Below the pieces are notes generated by a model, which was not told the DNA's origin, did not search any database, and worked only from the letters and a program-made list of their open reading frames with translations. A stretch of 10,170 nucleotides of DNA from OMOG01 sp041485845 (GTDB taxonomy: Bacteria; Acidobacteriota; Terriglobia; Bryobacterales; Bryobacteraceae), in contig JBGPKH010000306.1 of assembly GCA_041485845.1 (NCBI GenBank), forward strand, positions 1 through 10,170, given 5' to 3'. This document shows, piece by piece, positions 5,565 through 10,170 of this stretch. How positions within the stretch are numbered: position 1 is the first letter of the stretch; each line of letters opens with the position of its first letter. The translations under genes were made by a program, and so were the position numbers.

Positions 5565-6761
5565 GTGGCCACGCTGACGTTCACCGAAGCGCGCGAAACC
5601 GTCCTCAACACCGTGCGTGGTGCGCGACCGGTCCCCGGCATCGAAGAGATCCCACTCGATTCCGTGGCCGGGCGCGTGCTAGCCGAGGATGTCGCGGCCG
5701 ATCGCGACGCGCCGGCGGTGGCTCGTTCAGTGCGCGATGGATACGCGGTGCGCGCCATCGATGTGCCCGGCGAGTTGCAGGTAATCGGCGAAGTCCGCGC
5801 CGGCGAGCGCTACCAGGGAGCGGTGGGGCAGGGACAAGCGGTCGAGATCATGACCGGTGCGCCTATTCCCGCGGGCGCCGATGCCGTGGTGATGATCGAG
5901 CACACGCTTCGCGAGGGCCACCGCGTGCGCATAGACCGCTCCGCCTCGCCGCAGCAGTTCATCAACCCGCAAGGCTGCGAAGCGGTGGCCCGCGAGATCG
6001 TGCTGCACGCCGGAAAGCGCCTCGACTATACCGGCGTCGCCATGCTCGCTGCATTCGGACACACCCTGGTGAACGTCTACCGGAAGCCGGTGGTGGCCAT
6101 CATCGCCACGGGCGACGAGATCGTCCAAGTCCATGAAACCCCCGCGGAGTTTCAAGTTCGCAATTCCAACGCGTACTCGCTGGCCGCGCAAGTGGCCCGC
6201 GCCGGCGGCCAGCCGTGGATGCTGCCGGTAGCGCGCGATACCCGAGAGCACACGCACGACGTAATCGCGCATGCCCTCGACGACTGCGACCTGCTGCTGC
6301 TTTCCGGCGGTGTCTCGGCCGGCAAGTACGACGTAGTGGAGGAAGTGCTCTCGGGAGTCGGCGCCGGGTTTTTCTTCGACCGCGTGCTCATCCAGCCCGG
6401 CCAGCCGCTGGTGTTCGGCAGCGCCGGCGGCACGTTTTTCTTCGGCCTGCCGGGCAACCCCTCGTCCACCATGGTGACCTTCGAACTCTTCGCGCGCGCC
6501 GCGCTGGAGTTGCTCGGCGGCCAGGAGGAGATTGCGCTGCACATGCCGTTCGCGCGGCTCACTCGCGACTTCCGCCACAAAGGGGGGCTCACGCGATTCC
6601 TTCCCGCGCGCCTGAGCCCCGACGGCGCCGAGGTGACTCCCGTCGAATGGCACGGCTCCGGCGACGTCCCGGCGCTCACCCGCGCCAACGCCTGGCTGGT
6701 GGTGGATGCGGACCGCCCCGAATACCCGCGCGGCGAACTGGTTCGGGTCTTGTTGAAATGA
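5565..6761 (+). CDS. moeA: Molybdopterin molybdenumtransferase MoeA
   Basis: The 398-residue protein with a GTG start is the normal length for MoeA. MoeA inserts molybdate into adenylylated molybdopterin in the cytoplasm, the last step of molybdenum cofactor synthesis. Motifs in order: VRDGYAV (residues 56-62, family MDGYA), GERYQGAVGQGQAVEIMTGA and GADAVVMIE, then the MoCF domain with ATGDEIV (Asp184, Glu185), VRNSNAYSL, SGGVSAGKYD (247-256), IQPGQPLVFG and GLPGNPSS (294 on). The C-terminal beta domain ends VDADRPEYPRGELVRVLLK. The Arg at 57 replaces the usual Met of MDGYA. The start is set by the first in-frame GTG after the TAGAAT box; MATLTFTEARE is a normal MoeA N-terminus. The TGA overlaps the moaC ATG (ATGA, 6758-6761). 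The long minus-strand ORF opposite is a shadow. Confidence 0.94.
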   Translation: MATLTFTEARETVLNTVRGARPVPGIEEIPLDSVAGRVLAEDVAADRDAPAVARSVRDGYAVRAIDVPGELQVIGEVRAGERYQGAVGQGQAVEIMTGAPIPAGADAVVMIEHTLREGHRVRIDRSASPQQFINPQGCEAVAREIVLHAGKRLDYTGVAMLAAFGHTLVNVYRKPVVAIIATGDEIVQVHETPAEFQVRNSNAYSLAAQVARAGGQPWMLPVARDTREHTHDVIAHALDDCDLLLLSGGVSAGKYDVVEEVLSGVGAGFFFDRVLIQPGQPLVFGSAGGTFFFGLPGNPSSTMVTFELFARAALELLGGQEEIALHMPFARLTRDFRHKGGLTRFLPARLSPDGAEVTPVEWHGSGDVPALTRANAWLVVDADRPEYPRGELVRVLLK

Positions 6762-7234
6762 AAAAGCTCTCACACTACGATTCCGCGGGAAGCCCGCGCA
6801 TGGTGGATGTTTCCGCCAAAGCGGAAACGCGGCGCACGGCCCGCGCGCATGCCTTCGTGCGCATCGCGCCCGGCGTCCTCAAAAAGATTGCGCACAATCC
6901 CAAGGGCAATCCCCTGGAGATCGCGCGCATCGCCGGCATCGCCGCGGCCAAGCGCACCTCCGAGTTGATTCCGCTCTGCCATCCGCTGATGCTCACCCAC
7001 GCCGATGTGGAAGTCACCCTCGAAAAGAAGGGCGTGCGCGTAGTGGCCAGCGCCTCGACCACCGCGCAGACCGGCGTGGAAATGGAGGCCCTCACCGCCG
7101 CTTCCGTAGCCGCGCTTACGGTGTACGACATGATCAAAGCACTCGACAAATCCATCGAAATCCAGGATCTCTATCTGCTCGAAAAGACCGGAGGAAAAAG
7201 CGGCGACTACCGCCGTAAAGGAAACCATGCCTGA
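6758..7234 (+). CDS. moaC: Cyclic pyranopterin monophosphate synthase MoaC
   Basis: The 158-residue protein is full length for MoaC, which converts the MoaA product 3',8-cyclo-7,8-dihydro-GTP to cyclic pyranopterin monophosphate. The N-terminus has the usual MVDVSAKAETRR.A.A. The active-site Lys is in NPKGNPLEIARIAGIAAAKR, SELIPLCHPLMLTH follows, then GVEMEALTAASVAALTVYDM with the conserved Asp, and IKALDKSIEI. It ends LLEKTGGKSGDYRR as in nearly all homologues. The ATG overlaps the moeA stop by 4 nt, so translation is likely coupled. Its last 8 nt overlap the next gene. The partner moaA is not in this window, so it must be elsewhere in the genome if the pathway is complete. Confidence 0.96.
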   Translation: MKKLSHYDSAGSPRMVDVSAKAETRRTARAHAFVRIAPGVLKKIAHNPKGNPLEIARIAGIAAAKRTSELIPLCHPLMLTHADVEVTLEKKGVRVVASASTTAQTGVEMEALTAASVAALTVYDMIKALDKSIEIQDLYLLEKTGGKSGDYRRKGNHA

Positions 7235-7724
7235 CGCCGCCGTCCTGACCATCAGCGATTCGGTAAGCGCCGGAACCCGCTCGGACCGCTCCGGGCCGGC
7301 GGTCCGCGATCGTTTGGAACAACTGGGCTGGCGTGTCACAGTGATGGAAGCGATCCCCGATGAAGCCGCGGAAATCGGCAGCCGCCTGGCGACCTTGACG
7401 GATGGCGGTCAGGTGGCGGCCATCTTCACCACGGGCGGCACCGGCGTGGCGCTGCGCGACGTGACTCCGGAGGCGACGCGCGCCGTGATCGACCGCGAAA
7501 TCCCCGGCCTGGGCGAACTGATGCGCACGCGCGGCCGCGAATCCACGCCCATGGCGGTGCTTTCCCGTTCCGTCGCGGGAACCCGCGGAAGAGTCCTGAT
7601 CGTCAACCTTCCCGGCTCGCCCAAGGGCGCGGTGGAGTCGCTGAATGCTATCGTGGAATTGGTGCCCCACGTGCTGGAACTGCTCGGAGGGCGGACCGGG
7701 CACGCGGCCGCCCGGCAGGAGTAG
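7227..7724 (+). CDS. mog: MogA/MoaB-family molybdopterin adenylyltransferase
   Basis: The 165-residue protein is a single MoCF_biosynth domain: AVLTISDSVSAGTRSDRSGP at the N-terminus, FTTGGTGVALRDVTPEAT at residues 67-84, EIPGLGELMR, and VLIVNLPGSPKGAVESLNAI. The TTGGTG...RDVTPEA and PGSPKG motifs bind molybdopterin and ATP in MogA, MoaB and Cnx1G. The family adenylates molybdopterin just before MoeA acts. MogA and MoaB cannot be told apart safely by eye. It starts inside the moaC end (8-nt overlap), with AAAGGA at 7217-7222. Its TAG at 7722-7724 is 1 nt before the next ATG. Together with moeA and moaC it covers one early and the two last steps of the pathway. Confidence 0.9.
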   Translation: MPDAAVLTISDSVSAGTRSDRSGPAVRDRLEQLGWRVTVMEAIPDEAAEIGSRLATLTDGGQVAAIFTTGGTGVALRDVTPEATRAVIDREIPGLGELMRTRGRESTPMAVLSRSVAGTRGRVLIVNLPGSPKGAVESLNAIVELVPHVLELLGGRTGHAAARQE

Positions 7725-7725
7725 A

Positions 7726-8823
7726 ATGTCGCGATTCGTTGTATTGACGCTTCTCACCGGGTTGCTCGCTGCGCAATCGCAGCAGCCGCAGCAGCCGCCC
7801 AAACCATCGCCGCCGGCGGCGGAACAGCCCGAAGGGCCCAGGATCAGCGTCAGCGTCGAGAACGTCATGGCGCCGGTGCTGGTTTTCAACCGGGACGGCA
7901 GCTTTGTCAGCGGTCTGCGGCCCGACCAGTTCCGTTTGTTCGACAACAACAAGGAACAGAACATCCAGGTGGACGAGACTTTCACGCCGATCTCGCTGGT
8001 GATCCTGATCCAGGCCAATTCGCGCGTCGAGAAGCTTCTGCCCGAGGTGAATAAGATCGGCAACCTGATCAAGCCGCTCATCATCGGCGACCAGGGCGAG
8101 GCGGCGGTTATCGCGTTCGACCATCGCATCCGCACGCTCCAGGACTTCACCTCCGACCCGGACAAGATCACACAAGCTGTCAAGAAGATCTCTCCGGGCA
8201 GCACTCCCAGCCACCTGATCGATGCGGTGGACGATGGCGTGCGCGTGCTCCGGACACGCCCCAAGGACCGCCGCCGGATCATGCTGGTGGTCGGCGAAAC
8301 CCGCGATTTCGGCAGCGAAGGCCGCGGCCGCGAAACGCTCGTCAACCTGCAGGTGAACAACGTGGTGGCGTACTGGGTCGACATGTCGCACCTGCTCGGC
8401 ACGCTGACCGCCGGGCCCCCGATCCCGCGCCCCGACAACCTTCCGCCAGCCATGCACCCGCTGCCATCCAACGTGCCTGCCACTCCGACCATGGTGGCGC
8501 AGACCTATGGGGGCAACGGCGGGCGCGCCGAGTTTCTGCCGCTGATGCTCGAAATCTTCAAAGACGTCAAGAACATCTTCAAGACGAGCCCTGCCGAACT
8601 CTTTACCAAGGGCACGGGCGGAAACCAGTTCAGCTTCTACCGGCAGCGCGGCCTGGAAGACGCCATCCAACAGATCGGCGAACAGCTACACAGCCAGTAC
8701 CTGGTCAGCTACAGTCCGAACAACAAGGAAGAAGGCGGCTGGCACCAGCTCGCGGTGACGATCGTCGGGCACGACTACAAAACGCAGACGCGCCCGGGGT
8801 ATTGGCTGGCAACCAAGCAGTAG
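7726..8823 (+). CDS. Secreted VWFA-related acidobacterial domain protein with degenerate MIDAS
   Basis: I place the start at ATG 7726, 1 nt after the mog stop, with AGGAG at 7717-7721; the frame is open further upstream but that part is mog shadow. The 365-residue product has a signal peptide (MSRFVVLTLLTGLLAAQSQ), a Gln/Pro-rich linker, and the family's first module (APVLVFNRDGSFVSGLRPDQ, FRLFDNNKEQNI). A von Willebrand A-like domain follows, then a Pro-rich insertion at about 230-255, and the family's C-terminal ending (LHSQYLVSYSPNN...RPGYWLATKQ). These proteins are greatly expanded in acidobacteria and are of unknown function. The metal-site DxSxS of the A domain is replaced by IQANSR (Gln96 where Asp is expected) and the later LSDGED-type motif by VVGETRD (188-194), so metal binding is doubtful. 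It is co-directional with and tightly joined to the molybdenum cofactor genes. Confidence 0.88.
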   Translation: MSRFVVLTLLTGLLAAQSQQPQQPPKPSPPAAEQPEGPRISVSVENVMAPVLVFNRDGSFVSGLRPDQFRLFDNNKEQNIQVDETFTPISLVILIQANSRVEKLLPEVNKIGNLIKPLIIGDQGEAAVIAFDHRIRTLQDFTSDPDKITQAVKKISPGSTPSHLIDAVDDGVRVLRTRPKDRRRIMLVVGETRDFGSEGRGRETLVNLQVNNVVAYWVDMSHLLGTLTAGPPIPRPDNLPPAMHPLPSNVPATPTMVAQTYGGNGGRAEFLPLMLEIFKDVKNIFKTSPAELFTKGTGGNQFSFYRQRGLEDAIQQIGEQLHSQYLVSYSPNNKEEGGWHQLAVTIVGHDYKTQTRPGYWLATKQ

Positions 8824-8876
8824 CGCCGTACGGGGGGGGGCGAAGACCACGCGAAGCCCGTGAAGCCCTCCCCCAC

Positions 8877-8905
8877 TTGCACGTCCGATTACCGTTTGGT
8901 AATAA
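8877..8905 (+). promoter_or_regulatory. Candidate promoter for the small ORF at 8949
   Basis: TTGCAC at 8877-8882 and TAATAA at 8900-8905 are 17 nt apart, about 40 nt before the GTG start. The stretch TTTGGTAATAATAC is clearly more AT-rich than its surroundings. The hexamers are partial matches only. Confidence 0.35.
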
Positions 8906-8948
8906 TACGGCACAGAGCGTATGGTTTCTCATCGACAGGAGATCTGCC

Positions 8949-9224
8949 GTGCGGAGCACCTTGGAAGCCGCCCTGGTTGCATGTACCGATAGTCCCTGGA
9001 AAGCCAAGGCCCGCCGCTTCCTGGGCGGGCTGTCGTGCGACGAACTTCAATATATCGCCGGATTCCTCGGCGCGTGTATTCTCGAGTCTTCGGGCCCTCC
9101 CCAGTCCGGCGTGTTCGATTGCCGGAATACGTCGGAGGACCGCGAGCTCAAGATGATCCTCGTGAAGGAATACTTGTGCCACGCGGGCAGCGCCAGCGGA
9201 CTGATCACCCGGCGCGCAGACTAG
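8949..9224 (+). CDS. Small cysteine-containing protein of unknown function
   Basis: I choose the GTG at 8949 because AGGAG (8937-8941) lies 7 nt before it and a promoter-like AT-rich stretch lies further upstream; the frame is open to 8802 but that part crosses a G9 run and reads as low-complexity. The 91-residue protein has no signal peptide or membrane segment. It looks mainly helical: LEAALVACTDSPWKAKARRF, then LSCDELQYIAGFLGACILES, then a less ordered GPPQSGVFDCRNTSEDRE, and a last helix KMILVKEYLCHA. Five cysteines sit at 12, 30, 43, 58 and 77, without a CxxC pair. I do not recognise the family. The clear start signals and compact amphipathic pattern argue for a real gene. Confidence 0.6.
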   Translation: MRSTLEAALVACTDSPWKAKARRFLGGLSCDELQYIAGFLGACILESSGPPQSGVFDCRNTSEDRELKMILVKEYLCHAGSASGLITRRAD

Positions 9225-9600
9225 CTTATTAGCTTACTTGGCGCGAAAATTCAGGCTAGGGTCCCGCCAAATGGGACGGCAACAACATAAGCCAAAGCCA
9301 ACGCTGGACCGTCGGGGCAATTGTTCCGAATGATGGCGCGACCGCGCTCCTGTGCGTAGGAGCGAAAGGGGCTCCTGGCGGGTGGCCGGGATCTGATTAC
9401 TCAGTTATATCCCGGCCAAGGACACTTTGAAGGGTACAGGAGAGCGGTGTTGCGGGAACTTCTGCAACGTGGTTTGAGCGCCGGCGCTGCCAACAGGGAG
9501 CAGATTCTTCCAAAAACCATTCCTAACCCCTTTGTCAAACAGAGACTGATAGGGACAGTATATCCGGAATCACTTTAGCGGTAAATGGCCTTGTTCATGC
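9225..9600. other. Gene-free stretch with structured DNA/RNA
   Basis: About 375 bases carry no convincing ORF on either strand and are less GC-rich toward the 3' end than the coding regions. The sequence opens with a 7-bp direct repeat, TAGCTTA at 9222-9228 and 9230-9236, starting at the stop codon of the small gene. It also has a short stem (GTCCC 9261-9265 with GGGAC 9273-9277) and the hairpin cluster listed separately at 9345-9418. I see nothing in 9420-9600 beyond some A/T-rich patches. Confidence 0.5.
9345..9418. ncRNA. Cluster of strong, partly competing stem-loops (unknown structured element)
   Basis: CGCTCCT (9345-9351) pairs with AGGAGCG (9358-9364) around a 6-nt loop. The same AGGAGC (9358-9363) can instead pair with GCTCCT at 9371-9376 around a 7-nt loop, so the two hairpins exclude each other. 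Just downstream, TGGCCGGGAT (9383-9392) pairs over 10 bp with ATCCCGGCCA (9409-9418). Inside its loop CTGA (9393-9396) can pair with TCAG (9401-9404), stacking on the main stem with a 4-nt bulge. No T-run follows. This could be a regulatory RNA, a repeat element or an attachment-like site. I do not recognise it as a known RNA family, and the strand is undecided. Confidence 0.35.
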
Positions 9601-9855
9601 TCAATCGATATCCGGTTCCCGGCCCTCCACAGTCGCCCGCACGAGCTCGACCAGGCCAAGCGGGCGTGAGGCGCGTTCGTAGCGCAGGAAGTTGCCGAAG
9701 TCCATCGGCGGAGTGCCCGACACCGCGAACTCCCAGTCCAGAATCGCGGGCACCGACCATCGCCCGTTGACGCACCGCAGCAGTGTGTTGCGCTTGTTGA
9801 AGTCGCCGTGTAGCAGGTGCGACTGCGCGTCCAACGACGCCAGTTCCCCGGCTCG
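9601..9855 (-). pseudogene. Aminoglycoside phosphotransferase (APH)-family remnant with probable internal deletion
   Basis: The minus strand from about 9855 encodes LASLDAQSHLLHGDFNKRNT, the catalytic loop of the APH/choline-kinase fold (HGDxxxxN), then ILDWEFAVSGTP and MDFGNFLRYERASRP. The metal-binding Asp of DWEF and the DFGNFLRYE segment are typical of bacterial APH-family proteins. After RASRPL the frame jumps directly to LVELVRATVEGREPDID and a stop. That ending resembles a usual C-terminus of the family, so about 50-60 residues between the two look deleted in frame. Upstream of 9855 no single frame gives a sensible N-terminal lobe. Members phosphorylate small molecules; resistance cannot be claimed. 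This copy is almost certainly inactive. Confidence 0.6.
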
Positions 9856-10029
9856 CGGCCACATCAAGGCGTGGACCCGAGTCCGGCAGGTCCGCGGGCA
9901 GCCGGCGCTGCAAGATGGTCCGGCTCCGGCCCTCCAGCAGCGGTGCGCCACCGCCAGCCCGGGAGCGAGCCAGCCGCCTTTTGAGAAAACTGTACGGTGA
10001 ATCGCGTGTTGAGATCCTCGATCGCCAGC

Positions 10030-10168
10030 GGAAAACGGCTGAGATTCTATCAGGGATGCCCTTGACGGCATTTCCTTCCTCCTCCACAATAGGTAGCAGG
10101 TCTACAGTAGACAATCCATCTGAGCGAACCCTGAACGCGTGCTTGCCTGGTGGTACAAAATCCGCAGT
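10030..10168 (-). CDS. Possible coding edge, 5' end outside window
   Basis: One minus-strand frame is open from the window edge and reads ADFVPPGKHAFRVRSDG, then STVDLLPIVEEEGNAVKG and IPDRIS. It looks like real protein (mixed charged and hydrophobic residues, a PGKHxFRV turn). Beyond about 10030 its quality falls, while another frame briefly reads RFPLAIEDLNTRFTVQFSQK. This could be a frameshifted gene cut by the window edge, and may or may not be the displaced N-terminal part of the APH-like remnant. I do not recognise it. Treat it as tentative. Confidence 0.25.
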
Positions 10169-10170
10169 CG

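Noticed and set aside
5727..6773. 348-codon minus-strand ORF
   Set aside because: It lies opposite moeA, whose motifs are unmistakable; it is rich in His, Arg and Gly with no domain pattern.
8832..8840. G9 homopolymer as a phase-variable tract
   Set aside because: It lies between genes, 8 nt after the VWFA stop and more than 100 nt before the next start; slippage there would not switch a reading frame.
9220..9600. Mobile element, integrase site or CRISPR in the gene-free stretch
   Set aside because: I found no transposase or integrase remnant, no terminal inverted repeats framing it, no tRNA and no regularly spaced repeats; only local hairpins and one 7-bp direct repeat.
9575..10114. 179-codon minus-strand ORF as the true APH gene
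   Set aside because: Its 3' half is in a different frame from the HGDF/DWEF motifs, and its 5' part does not look like an APH N-terminal lobe.

Overview
The window looks like a piece of an Acidobacteriota chromosome, probably from the Solibacter/Bryobacter side. It is GC-rich. It carries a secreted protein of the 'VWFA-related acidobacterial domain' type, an Uma2-family nuclease gene, Flp-type pilins, and two genes whose start codons lie right behind a -10-like box. This assignment rests on gene content as read by eye, not on a search.

Layout. From 1 to about 500 there are two tandem Flp/Tad major pilin genes on the plus strand. The first is cut by the window edge, and each is followed by a strong hairpin. 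From 549 to 925 there is a 16-bp perfect palindrome and then the frameshifted 3' end of a glycoside hydrolase family 26 gene (minus strand). From 1111 to 2309 an SDR oxidoreductase and a small PH-domain membrane protein form a translationally coupled minus-strand pair. Divergent from it, 2382-3416 encodes a secreted protein of unknown function. It is followed by an Uma2-family protein (3448-3987) whose stop codon abuts the stop of a 5'-truncated TPR gene (minus, from about 4624). That TPR gene is joined directly to a frameshifted, 3'-truncated amidase-signature gene (minus, to 5496).

The best preserved unit is the plus-strand operon 5565-8823: moeA, moaC, mog/moaB-type and a VWFA-related secreted protein, with overlaps or a 1-nt gap throughout. 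MoaC acts in making cyclic pyranopterin monophosphate, the Mog/MoaB protein adenylates molybdopterin, and MoeA inserts molybdate. The window therefore holds one early and the two last steps of molybdenum cofactor synthesis; moaA, moaD and moaE are not present. The last gene has no known link to the cofactor.

After 8823 come a small cysteine-containing protein of unknown function with a good ribosome binding site (8949-9224), a gene-free stretch with several strong and partly competing hairpins (9345-9418), and a remnant of an aminoglycoside-phosphotransferase-like gene (minus, 9601-9855) that appears internally deleted. The last 150 bases may hold the edge of another minus-strand coding region.

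A theme of the window is gene decay. The GH26, amidase, TPR and APH genes are all broken and all on the minus strand, while every plus-strand gene that can be read is intact. I found no defence system, CRISPR array, tRNA, rRNA, integrase or transposase.
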